Of a DNA stretch of 10,162 nucleotides, positions 1 through 6,612 are shown one piece after another. A model generated the notes under the pieces. It worked only from the letters and a program-made list of their open reading frames with translations, was not told the origin of the DNA and did no database searches. Both the position numbers and the translations under genes were made by a program. The stretch is from Dehalococcoidia bacterium (GTDB taxonomy: Bacteria > Chloroflexota > Dehalococcoidia > JACPQF01): the NCBI GenBank assembly GCA_030650265.1, contig JAUSEJ010000900.1, positions 1 through 10,162 of the forward strand, read 5' to 3'. Numbering within the stretch: position 1 is the first letter of the stretch; each line of letters begins with the position of its first letter.

Positions 1-58
1 TTGCCTATGGCAAACAGCCCACTGGTCGGGTGTCGGTGGATGGCAGGCATGGCGAGGC

Positions 59-78
59 CGTCCTTCAAGAGAAGGACG
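59..78. repeat. 8-bp perfect hairpin downstream of dnaK
   Basis: The arms CGTCCTTC (59-66) and GAAGGACG (71-78) are perfect complements around an AAGA loop. Neither strand has a T-run after the stem, so it is not a convincing intrinsic terminator. Its GTCCTTC/GAAGGAC core is also in the arms of the terminator hairpin at 112-153, so the two could pair with each other. The rest of 1-106 shows no gene I can support. Confidence 0.5.
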
Positions 79-106
79 TCCCTAGAAGTAGGAACCAGCC
101 AGGGAT

Positions 107-153
107 AACAAAAAGAAGGACAGAGGGCGGTCGTCCGTCCCCTGTCCTTCTTT
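107..153 (-). terminator. Rho-independent terminator of the hrcA-dnaK operon
   Basis: A perfect 12-bp inverted repeat (112-123 with 142-153) continues, after one mismatch, as six further pairs closed by a tetraloop at 131-134. Read on the minus strand, the 3' arm runs into TTTTTGTTAT, the U-tract expected of an intrinsic terminator. The stem begins one base past the dnaK stop codon. This ends the operon without a dnaJ gene. On the plus strand the arm is followed by only three T residues, so function in that direction is less likely. Confidence 0.88.
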
Positions 154-154
154 C

Positions 155-2041
155 CTATACTTCCCGGAACTCCCCTTCGACGGTGCCATCGTGGGGGCCG
201 GGTTGGCCGCCTTGCTCTTCGCCGGGAGGGGTTTGGCCGGGCTGGCCGTACACGGCCTGCCCGATCTTCTGCAAGGCCTCGGACAGTTCCTCCATGGTGC
301 TCTTGATGCGTCCGGCGTCGTTGGCCGCAACCGCCGACCGCAGGGCCGTGATCTTCCCTTCAACCTGCTCTTTGACGTCGGCCGGTACCTTGTCTCCATT
401 GTCCTTCAAGGTCTTCTCCGCCGTATAGGCCATGCTGTCGGCCTGGTTGCGGAGCTCGATCTCTTCTTTCTTGCGGGCATCTTCCGTCGCGTGGGTCTCG
501 GCCTCCCGCTGCATGCGCGCTACCTCGTCCTTGCTGAGGCCGCTGCTGGCCGTGATGGTGATCTTCTGCTCCTTGCCGGTGCCCGTGTCGCGGGCCTTCA
601 CGTTCAAAATGCCGTTGGCGTCGATGTCGAAGCTCACCTCGATCTGGGGCATGCCGCGTGGCGCCGGCAAGATGCCGTCGAGCATGAACCGCCCCAACGA
701 CTTGTTGTCGGCAGCCATGGCTCTCTCCCCCTGGAGAATGTGAATCTCCACGCCTGATTGGCCATCGGTTGCCGTGCTAAAGGTCTGGCTCTTGGCCGTC
801 GGAATCGTCGTATTTCGCTGGATCAGGGCCGTAGCCACGCCACCCAGCGTCTCGATGCTCAAGGATAGGGGCGTTACGTCGAGCAAGAGAACGTCGGTTA
901 CTTCGCCCTTGAGGACGCCGCCCTGAATGCCGGCGCCAACGGCCACGACCTCGTCTGGATTGACGCCCTTATGTGGCTCTTTCTCGAAGAGCTTCTTCAC
1001 GGTTTCCTGGACGAGGGGCATGCGGGTCTGGCCACCGACGAGAATAACCTCGTCGATCTGGGCGGCTGTAACGCCGGCGTCAGCTAATGCCTGACGGCAG
1101 GGCCCCGCCGTGCGCTCTACCAGATCGCCGACGAGTTGTTCCAGTTTGGCGCGGGTAAGTGTAAGGGTCATGTGCTTCGGGCCACTGGCGTCGGCGGTGA
1201 TAAAGGGAAGATTAACCTCCGTCTGGATGACCGTGGATAGTTCGCACTTGGCCTTCTCCGCCGCTTCCTTCAAGCGCTGAAGGGCCATCTTGTCCTGCTT
1301 GAGATCTATACCCTGTTCTCGCTTGAACTCGACGCACATCCAGTCGATGACTTTCTGGTCGAAGTCGTCCCCGCCGAGGTGGGTGTCGCCATTCGTCGAC
1401 TTCACATGGAAGGTACCCTCGCCCAACTCGAGGACGGAGATGTCGAAGGTGCCGCCGCCAAGGTCGTAGACGGCGATTATCTCGTCCTTCTTCTTGTCCA
1501 GTCCGTAGGCCAGAGCCGCCGCCGTGGGCTCGTTGATGATTCTTAGCACCTCGAGTCCCGCTATCTTCCCGGCGTCCTTGGTGGCCTGCCGCTGGCTGTC
1601 GTTGAAATAGGCGGGGACGGTGATAACGGCCTCTGTTATCTTCTCCCCCAAGTAGGCTTCGGCGTCTTGCTTGAGTTTCTGGAGAATCATGGCCGAAACC
1701 TCGGGCGGGCTAAAGGACTTGTCGCCGATGGTCACGCGGACGTCCCCGTTCGGCGCCTCTCCTAGCTTATACGGCACGAGCTTCTTGTCCGTTTCGACCT
1801 CCCGGTCGCGGAACTTCCGGCCCATAAATCGCTTAATGCTGGAAACCGTGTTCTCCGGGTTGGTAATGGCTTGCCTCTTGGCCACCTGCCCGACCAATCT
1901 TTCGCCACTCTTATTGACGGCGACTACCGACGGCGTGGTTCTCCCACCCTCGGAATTCGGGATTACGACGGGCTCACCGCCCTCCATTATTGACATACAA
2001 CTGTTGGTCGTTCCTAAGTCGATGCCCAGTACTTTACCCAT
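155..2041 (-). CDS. dnaK: Chaperone protein DnaK (Hsp70)
   Basis: This is the cytosolic Hsp70 chaperone, which binds and releases exposed hydrophobic peptides in an ATP-driven cycle, normally with DnaJ and GrpE. The 628 residues match the usual family length. The nucleotide-binding domain shows IDLGTTNS (7-14), the IKR lysine (70), [11 protein letters not shown] (192-202) and [10 protein letters not shown] (333-342). The hydrophobic interdomain linker VLLLD is near 384-388 and leads into the substrate-binding domain ([12 protein letters not shown], then the NTTIPT segment). A helical lid follows, then a Gly/Gln/Pro-rich tail ending EGEFREV, like the acidic C-terminus of other DnaKs. The start is ATG with GGAGG about 8 bases upstream. 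It is the last gene of the operon, 193 bp after hrcA, and a terminator touches its stop codon. No separate promoter or CIRCE is visible in front of it, so control is probably from the hrcA promoter. No key residue appears to be missing. Confidence 0.98.
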   Translation of the reverse strand: MGKVLGIDLGTTNSCMSIMEGGEPVVIPNSEGGRTTPSVVAVNKSGERLVGQVAKRQAITNPENTVSSIKRFMGRKFRDREVETDKKLVPYKLGEAPNGDVRVTIGDKSFSPPEVSAMILQKLKQDAEAYLGEKITEAVITVPAYFNDSQRQATKDAGKIAGLEVLRIINEPTAAALAYGLDKKKDEIIAVYDLGGGTFDISVLELGEGTFHVKSTNGDTHLGGDDFDQKVIDWMCVEFKREQGIDLKQDKMALQRLKEAAEKAKCELSTVIQTEVNLPFITADASGPKHMTLTLTRAKLEQLVGDLVERTAGPCRQALADAGVTAAQIDEVILVGGQTRMPLVQETVKKLFEKEPHKGVNPDEVVAVGAGIQGGVLKGEVTDVLLLDVTPLSLSIETLGGVATALIQRNTTIPTAKSQTFSTATDGQSGVEIHILQGERAMAADNKSLGRFMLDGILPAPRGMPQIEVSFDIDANGILNVKARDTGTGKEQKITITASSGLSKDEVARMQREAETHATEDARKKEEIELRNQADSMAYTAEKTLKDNGDKVPADVKEQVEGKITALRSAVAANDAGRIKSTMEELSEALQKIGQAVYGQPGQTPPGEEQGGQPGPHDGTVEGEFREV

Positions 2042-2098
2042 AAATTCTGCCTCCTGTTCTAGTCCTAGATGTCCCGCTTTTTCAGATTATCTTGCTTT

Positions 2099-2131
2099 GT
2101 TACTCACCGCTGGCATCGCCAGGCGGGTAAC
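2099..2131 (-). other. Hairpin in the hrcA-dnaK intergenic region
   Basis: GTTAC (2099-2103) pairs with GTAAC (2127-2131), and TGGC (2111-2114) pairs with GCCA (2118-2121) around an ATC loop. Between these lies a GC-rich, imperfectly paired segment. No T-run follows on the minus strand, so it is more likely an mRNA stability or processing structure ahead of dnaK than a terminator. That role is inference. The stop codon of the 38-codon ORF lies inside it. Confidence 0.5.
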
Positions 2132-2220
2132 TCGATCGTAGAGGTTGTAGCTATTTTGAAACCGGGTAGTGACTTTCCCTCTTCGCCAGTCGACCCTGCT
2201 CCCTTGCGTTCGTCGACCAC
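2104..2220 (-). CDS. Short ORF (38 aa) at the usual grpE position; possible grpE remnant or leader peptide
   Basis: Between hrcA and dnaK, a TAAGGAGG sequence (2230-2237) that includes the hrcA stop codon is followed, 9 bases on, by a GTG start. The frame encodes 38 residues starting VVDERKGAGSTGEEGKS and ends in TGA at 2104-2106. The strong Shine-Dalgarno and the acidic, low-complexity start resemble the N-terminus of a GrpE. Nothing resembling the GrpE coiled coil or C-terminal beta domain follows. A TTG at 2222, 7 bases from the same site, would give a different 23-codon frame. It could be a grpE remnant, a small translated peptide that keeps ribosomes on the mRNA between hrcA and dnaK, or chance. 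I do not recognise the peptide itself. Confidence 0.35.
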   Translation of the reverse strand: MVDERKGAGSTGEEGKSLPGFKIATTSTIELPAWRCQR

Positions 2221-2234
2221 AAATGATAACCTCC

Positions 2235-3251
2235 TTAGTGGTAAAGGTCCCCCATCAGCCCGCTCATCACGAGCGACAGGTACTTTACCGCCGAAATGGT
2301 TCGCCAGTATGGCATGCGCGTCGGTCCCACCACCGCAACAATTCCACCTGCCCCCTCAGATACGCCATAGCGGGCAAGCACAATGGAGCACTCACGCAGC
2401 GGATCGTTGAGATTCTCATCGCCGATCACTACCTGGACCCCATCCCCCTCGGGCAACTCCGGCAGCATGCCGCTCAGGGTGCTCCTTTGCTCGAATAGTT
2501 CGACCAACTGCCTCATTTTCTCACCGCTAGCGAACTCTGGCTGACCCAACACGTGCCGGAGTCCATCCAGATAAAGCTCGTAGCTAGTCTGCTGGTCGAT
2601 GGTCTGCATCCCTTTGATGACGTTGCCCACCACCTGCGCCTCCACCGGCGAGAGTTCTGACTGACTACCCTGGATCTCCCGGGCAGTAAGACCCGCATAC
2701 AGGGCATTCAGCTTGTTTGCCACACGTTTCAAGTCATCCTGGCTTACCGGCTGGTCGAGGCTGAGCACCTGATGCTTGAGAATAGCCTCCTGGAGGATCA
2801 CGATCATCAGCGCCAGAACGTCTTGAAGTGGAACCAACTCGATCTGCCGGAGGTGAGATTCCACTGTCCGCGGCGACGATACTACAGCGGCGTTATGGAC
2901 AACTCCCGCCAAGACGCTGGCCGCAAGGCGAACCCACTGGTCAAGCTCCCGTTCGATTTGATGAAACTGGTGATTGATCATGTGGCGCTCGGCAAGGGGA
3001 AGCTGCAAATCTCCCATAAGGCGCTCGACGAAATAGCGGTACCCCTTGGAGGCCGGGATGCGACCGGCAGAGGTGTGGGGATGGGTAATGTAGCCTTCCT
3101 CTTCGAGGTCCGCCATATCGTTCCTTATGGTGGCCGAGCTAACGCTGAGACCGTACTTGCCCACGATACTAGCCGAGCTGATAGGAACGGTGGTCGTGAT
3201 GTACTCCCCCACGATTATCCGCAAAATGGCTTGCTGTCTCTGCGATAGCAT
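2235..3251 (-). CDS. hrcA: Heat-inducible transcription repressor HrcA
   Basis: HrcA represses class I heat-shock genes by binding CIRCE operators and usually needs GroEL to fold into its active form. The 338 residues are normal for the family. The N-terminal winged helix covers about residues 1-80. It has RQQAILRIIVGEYI, the recognition segment SSATIRNDMADLEEEGYI and the family signature HTSAGRIP followed by KGYRYFVERLM. The central GAF-like region follows, and the C-terminus has the conserved GPTRMPYWR and the hydrophobic YLSLVMSGLMGDLY. The ATG start has AGGGG about 6 bases upstream. A perfect CIRCE lies 14 bp upstream of the start, so the gene is autoregulated together with dnaK. It is the first gene of the operon. 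Confidence 0.97.
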   Translation of the reverse strand: MLSQRQQAILRIIVGEYITTTVPISSASIVGKYGLSVSSATIRNDMADLEEEGYITHPHTSAGRIPASKGYRYFVERLMGDLQLPLAERHMINHQFHQIERELDQWVRLAASVLAGVVHNAAVVSSPRTVESHLRQIELVPLQDVLALMIVILQEAILKHQVLSLDQPVSQDDLKRVANKLNALYAGLTAREIQGSQSELSPVEAQVVGNVIKGMQTIDQQTSYELYLDGLRHVLGQPEFASGEKMRQLVELFEQRSTLSGMLPELPEGDGVQVVIGDENLNDPLRECSIVLARYGVSEGAGGIVAVVGPTRMPYWRTISAVKYLSLVMSGLMGDLYH

Positions 3252-3264
3252 TTCGTTCCCCTAA

Positions 3265-3291
3265 TTAGCACTCTCATACCGAGAGTGCTAA
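3265..3291. promoter_or_regulatory. CIRCE operator (HrcA binding site)
   Basis: TTAGCACTC (3265-3273), nine bases, then GAGTGCTAA (3283-3291). This matches the CIRCE consensus TTAGCACTC-N9-GAGTGCTAA at all 18 arm positions. It begins about 9 bp downstream of the -10 box, at or just after the expected transcription start, where bound HrcA would block initiation or early elongation. It is the only CIRCE in the window. Confidence 0.97.
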
Positions 3292-3299
3292 CTGCTGAT

Positions 3300-3328
3300 A
3301 ATCTAGCAAATTTGTCGGGCTTTGTCAA
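3300..3328 (-). promoter_or_regulatory. Sigma70-type promoter of hrcA-dnaK
   Basis: On the minus strand, a consensus -35 TTGACA (3328-3323) is followed by a 17-bp spacer and a -10 TAGATT (3305-3300) with a TG one base upstream (extended -10). The predicted start is near 3293, immediately before the CIRCE. This is the standard arrangement of a vegetative promoter held down by HrcA, not a dedicated heat-shock sigma promoter. The remaining gap to the next gene, 3329-3477, shows no gene and no clear terminator. Confidence 0.85.
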
Positions 3329-3477
3329 GAGATTATCTCGTCAGTGAACAGGAGACAGGAAACTTGACAGCTACGCCAGTCCAGATGGTTCCGGTCCTGA
3401 TTTTCGGGTCTCCCCCGCCGCCCCAAACAATCTGCGCCCGAGGCAAGGGCATTCCGATTTGACCTGTTCCCCCTTCG

Positions 3478-4449
3478 CTAGACCGTCATCTCCCGTCCAG
3501 TGAGCCGCAGGTAGGCAATGGTCCAGTAACTCCATAAGAAGGCGTTCACGATTGCTGACAGGGTCCCTAGAACGGCTACTAGCACAATAAGGGCCAGGAC
3601 AATGTAGATGATGAGCGGCCCGCCGAAGCCGATTGCCATATTCAAGAGAAGCCCGATTACAGCGAGCGGGGTAACGGTGACGGCCATGACCACCAGCATA
3701 ATCAGGCCGACGAAGAAGTTGAGGCCAGCGCCGATCAACCACACTAACAAGCTGGAACGCGACCGGGATCGGATCAGCCTCGCTCCGGTCCTTATGGCAG
3801 AAACGGGACCGATATCCTCGATCACTATGGCCCGTTGGGCGAAGGCGACGACGATGCTGAATAGAATAGAAGCGGGAATGAACACCAGCACGGCGACGAT
3901 GCCCAGCAGGACAGCGATAACTATTGGCAGGAAGCGGACGCCATCGGGCAGAACACCGATGACTACGGCGAAGGTAGCGATGACGACAGCAATTGACATA
4001 GCTAAGAAGATGGCCAGGGCGATCTGGAGTAGCCATAGCCCGAGGAACCGCCAGAAATAGGTCAGCCCCGCCTGCAGGGCCTGACTGGGGGAACTGGAAA
4101 GGCCGACACCAGTATCCGCCGTTGCCCTGACCATACCGCCCTGGGCAATGAGCGAGATGACTTTGAATAGCAGCCAGACAAGGAAGAAAACCAGCACGGC
4201 CATGAGAATCAGGACAAGCAAGAAGCCGCCGTTTTCGTTGACCCATCCGGTCATTGGCGCGAAATCGGGGCCACCCGTGCCGCCACCGTAGTCACCGCTG
4301 CGACTACCCCATTGGCTCGGGAAACTGAAATTGGCGACTGGACTCGAGCACGTGCCAGCACTGCTGCCGGCAAAGAGCCCGAGAACCCACAGGAATCGAT
4401 GCCGCCAGGTGATTGTCCAGGCATCCCGAAGCAAGCGTCCGTAGTCCAT
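3478..4449 (-). CDS. Multi-pass integral membrane protein of unknown function
   Basis: The 323-residue product is strongly hydrophobic with roughly six to eight membrane segments. One is near the N-terminus (FLWVLGLFAG), one about 75-105, then long hydrophobic stretches in the middle and at the C-terminus. A Gly/Ser/Pro-rich segment separates the first two. A soluble-looking motif, VIEDIGPVSAIRTGARLIRSRSR, sits between later membrane segments. Its layout recalls bacterial membrane proteins annotated as glycerophosphodiester-phosphodiesterase membrane-domain-like, but I cannot assign a family with certainty. I chose ATG 4449 (MDYGRLLRDAW) because a TATAAT box lies just upstream; the longer TTG start at 4500 would put the promoter inside the gene. 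It is transcribed alone, divergent from the glycosyltransferase gene. No function is claimed. Confidence 0.8.
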   Translation of the reverse strand: MDYGRLLRDAWTITWRHRFLWVLGLFAGSSAGTCSSPVANFSFPSQWGSRSGDYGGGTGGPDFAPMTGWVNENGGFLLVLILMAVLVFFLVWLLFKVISLIAQGGMVRATADTGVGLSSSPSQALQAGLTYFWRFLGLWLLQIALAIFLAMSIAVVIATFAVVIGVLPDGVRFLPIVIAVLLGIVAVLVFIPASILFSIVVAFAQRAIVIEDIGPVSAIRTGARLIRSRSRSSLLVWLIGAGLNFFVGLIMLVVMAVTVTPLAVIGLLLNMAIGFGGPLIIYIVLALIVLVAVLGTLSAIVNAFLWSYWTIAYLRLTGREMTV

Positions 4450-4455
4450 GATCCA

Positions 4456-4484
4456 ATTATAGCACACGGGGCAACCTATTACAA
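4456..4484 (-). promoter_or_regulatory. Promoter of the membrane-protein gene, giving a leaderless mRNA
   Basis: On the minus strand, TTGTAA (4484-4479), a 17-bp spacer and a perfect TATAAT (4461-4456). The expected start, about 7 bases after the -10, falls at or within a base or two of the A of the ATG at 4449. That leaves no room for a ribosome binding site. A TTGACA at 4500-4495 is 33 bp from the -10 and is not usefully spaced. Confidence 0.7.
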
Positions 4485-4518
4485 TACGCCTGCTTGTCAA
4501 GCGAATATCTCACTACGA

Positions 4519-4547
4519 TTGTTTTGCCTCTATTCCTCGTGTATAAT
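4519..4547 (+). promoter_or_regulatory. Promoter of the glycosyltransferase-PFK operon
   Basis: TTGTTT (4519-4524), a 17-bp spacer and a perfect TATAAT (4542-4547). The predicted start is near 4554, giving a leader of about 95 bases. It diverges from the membrane-protein promoter with about 34 bp between the two -35 boxes, so one regulator could act on both. Confidence 0.7.
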
Positions 4548-4555
4548 GAGGTATA

Positions 4556-4574
4556 GCAGACCCTGGTGGTCTGC
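4556..4574 (+). other. 5'-end hairpin of the glycosyltransferase-PFK mRNA
   Basis: GCAGACC (4556-4562) pairs perfectly with GGTCTGC (4568-4574) around a 5-base loop, starting about 2 bases after the predicted transcription start. Hairpins at the extreme 5' end commonly protect mRNA from 5'-dependent decay; that role here is inference. No riboswitch-like fold is recognisable in the rest of the leader (4575-4648). Confidence 0.5.
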
Positions 4575-4648
4575 CGCAGCGCATCGAATGGGGATTATGG
4601 CCGATGATCTTGTCTGGCGCCAATCCTGGAATTGAGCAGGAGAAATCT

Positions 4649-5404
4649 ATGTCGTCTGGCCAGGAGCTATGCATCGAAGTGGGAATCCTCACCTCGGGCA
4701 AAGCCACTTTGAGCATGATGTTAACCAGTCTGCTCCTACAAGATAGGGCGAAGCTCCGTATTCATATCGTCGATACCAGCGAGTCGCCGGTCATCAAGCG
4801 TGATGACGTTGCTTTTGCCCTGAGGCTTGCCTTCGATAGGGGCATAAGCTGTGAATACGAGGTAAGTAGGGAAAAGCACCGGGCCTTCAGCGTCGGACGG
4901 CTTAAGCTGCTAGAGGCGTTAAAGGGACCGCACACTTGCTTTGTCGATGATGATGTCGTTCTGCCCTCCGATACGTTCAGGCGGGTGGCGGCTGTGATTC
5001 AGGAGAACGACATCTATGGCTATATTGCTCCCTACTGTAAAAATGCCGGTGTTGCTTCACAACAACTGGTCGGTATGACGCACTATTCACCGGGTGGCGT
5101 GTTCTTCCAGGACCAACTGGTGCGAGAGGTGCTTTTGGAGTATTACAGCACCACTATCGACGTACTTGATAAGCGTAAGTCTGCTGATAAGGTATGGGAG
5201 ATCGCCTTTCTGAGTCAGATGTTCACCCAGTTGGGACGAAAGTGCATAGTACAGGACGACAACGTGGTCTATCATCTAGATTATCGTGAGCGGCGAAACT
5301 GGAGGCTGTTGGAAGGTCACCTGGTGAGTAGCAGCGCCAGGAAGGCTCGCGAGTTGCTGGCCAAGCACGAAATTCCGACCAGTAAGGCAGCTACAGACCG
5401 ATGA
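4649..5404 (+). CDS. Glycosyltransferase, GT-A fold (family 2-like)
   Basis: The 251-residue protein looks like a nucleotide-sugar-dependent glycosyltransferase. The N-terminus has the beta-strand pattern EVGILTSGKATLSMMLTSLL, then IHIVDTSES, typical of the nucleotide-binding half of family 2 enzymes. The metal-binding acidic motif is CFVDDDVVLP (D100-D102). No membrane segment or signal peptide is visible, so it should be cytosolic. The ATG at 4649 was chosen because AGGAG lies 6 bases upstream; an in-frame ATG at 4604 has no ribosome binding site. The stop codon overlaps the start of the phosphofructokinase gene by four bases (ATGA), so translation of the two is probably coupled. Donor, acceptor and product cannot be read from the sequence. 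Confidence in the fold is good; in the exact family, moderate. Confidence 0.78.
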   Translation: MSSGQELCIEVGILTSGKATLSMMLTSLLLQDRAKLRIHIVDTSESPVIKRDDVAFALRLAFDRGISCEYEVSREKHRAFSVGRLKLLEALKGPHTCFVDDDVVLPSDTFRRVAAVIQENDIYGYIAPYCKNAGVASQQLVGMTHYSPGGVFFQDQLVREVLLEYYSTTIDVLDKRKSADKVWEIAFLSQMFTQLGRKCIVQDDNVVYHLDYRERRNWRLLEGHLVSSSARKARELLAKHEIPTSKAATDR

Positions 5405-6591
5405 GTGGTAATCTGCTTATCGGGCAATCAGGCGGACCGACGGCAGTCATTAACGGCAGTCTTGTCGGCGCCATAGACGCCGCCCTGAGACATCCGGAAA
5501 TCGATGGCATTTACGGGGCGCTTCATGGGGTTGAGGGTCTCCTACAAAACAGGATCGTGGACCTGCGGCGGGAGAGTCGGGCCACCTTGGACCTTGTCTA
5601 TCGCACACCATCCGCTGCTCTGGGGTCGTGCCGCTTTCAACTCCAGGCCCAAGACATAGATCGGTTGGTTTCAATCCTCCAGCGGCTCGATGTCCGCTAC
5701 TTCCTCTACATTGGTGGCAACGACTCGGCGGATACCTCTCACAGGATCGCCATTCGGGCCAGTGATCTGGGCTATCCTTTGCAGGTAATTGGCATCCCAA
5801 AGACCGTGGACAACGACCTTATGCACACCGACCATTGCCCGGGCTACGGCAGCATCGCCCGCTTTGTGGCAAGCGTGACGCGCGATGCCGGTCGCGACAC
5901 CGAGGCGCTGCCGACTGTTCATCCCGTGAAGATAATTCAGGTGATGGGGCGAAACTCAGGTTGGGTGGCCGGCGCCTCGGCGCTGGCCAAGAAGAGCGAC
6001 CTGGATGCCCCCCAGTTGATCTACTTTCCCGAGTTGGTCTTTGACCGGCAGAAGTTTCTCAGCGATGTGCGGACAGTCTGCGATCGGATTGGCTATGCCA
6101 TTGTCGTGGTCTGTGAGAGGGTCAAAGATGAGACCGGCGAGGTGGTGGGAGGAGGAGAGGCGCTGTTCATTGACGCCTTTGGTCACCCCTACCACGAGGG
6201 GCCGGCCGGCTATCTCTGCCGGTTGGTTGACCAGCAACTGGGTCTGCGAGCCAGATACGACAAGCCAGGCACTGCCCAGAGAATGGCCATGAGCCACGTG
6301 TCTGAAACGGACCTCGAAGAGGCTTACTTGCTGGGCAAAATGGCTGTCGACTATGCTGTGGCGGGAGAGTCGGACAAGATGGTGATCCTGCTCAGGGAGC
6401 CTGGTGAAATCTACCGTTGTTCCACGGGTCTCGCCGATCTGGAAACTATCGCTAATTCTGAGAGAACGCTTCCCGCCGACTATATCAACGCGGCGGGGAA
6501 CTTTGTGACAGAGGCGTTCCTGAACTACGCCCGGCCCCTCATCGGCGGTCCCCTGCCAGACTATGGACGGCTGAGCAAGATTCCTTTCTAA
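5401..6591 (+). CDS. 6-phosphofructokinase, probably pyrophosphate-dependent
   Basis: This enzyme phosphorylates fructose 6-phosphate to fructose 1,6-bisphosphate in glycolysis. The 396-residue protein starts with LIGQSGGPTAVINGSL, the phosphofructokinase N-terminal loop. The phosphoryl-donor motif is GGNDS (105-109) and the catalytic segment is PKTVDND (133-139) with base Asp137. MGRNSGW (182-188) corresponds to the fructose 6-phosphate-binding MGR motif. ATP-dependent bacterial enzymes have GGDGS and PGTIDND. An Asp in place of the second-motif Gly (here D108) and the Lys of PKT (K134) are hallmarks of PPi-dependent enzymes (EC 2.7.1.90), which work reversibly. The Asn in GGND, rather than the commoner GGDD, is a variant. 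PPi as donor is therefore inferred from motifs. The ATG overlaps the upstream stop, with only a weak AAGG about 13 bases before it, which suggests translational coupling. The next gene converges 21 bp away with no terminator seen between them. Confidence 0.93.
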   Translation: MSGNLLIGQSGGPTAVINGSLVGAIDAALRHPEIDGIYGALHGVEGLLQNRIVDLRRESRATLDLVYRTPSAALGSCRFQLQAQDIDRLVSILQRLDVRYFLYIGGNDSADTSHRIAIRASDLGYPLQVIGIPKTVDNDLMHTDHCPGYGSIARFVASVTRDAGRDTEALPTVHPVKIIQVMGRNSGWVAGASALAKKSDLDAPQLIYFPELVFDRQKFLSDVRTVCDRIGYAIVVVCERVKDETGEVVGGGEALFIDAFGHPYHEGPAGYLCRLVDQQLGLRARYDKPGTAQRMAMSHVSETDLEEAYLLGKMAVDYAVAGESDKMVILLREPGEIYRCSTGLADLETIANSERTLPADYINAAGNFVTEAFLNYARPLIGGPLPDYGRLSKIPF

Positions 6592-6612
6592 GCCGCCAGC
6601 CCCATTGCCGCA

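Noticed and set aside
1..106. Possible gene start on the minus strand from ATG near position 50 running off the left edge
   Set aside because: No ribosome binding site, too short to recognise, and no promoter visible.
3371..4246. Long minus-strand open frame of 291 codons overlapping the membrane-protein gene
   Set aside because: Its protein is Arg/His/Cys-rich with no recognisable domain and shadows the hydrophobic frame 3478-4449, which has a promoter and coherent membrane segments.
4450..4500. Longer start (TTG 4500) for the membrane protein
   Set aside because: It would place the TATAAT promoter inside the gene, has no ribosome binding site, and adds residues unlike a membrane-protein N-terminus.
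6592..6612. Bidirectional terminator in the 21-bp gap between the PFK and MFS genes
   Set aside because: No stem with a T-run is visible in the gap or just around it; the genes simply converge.
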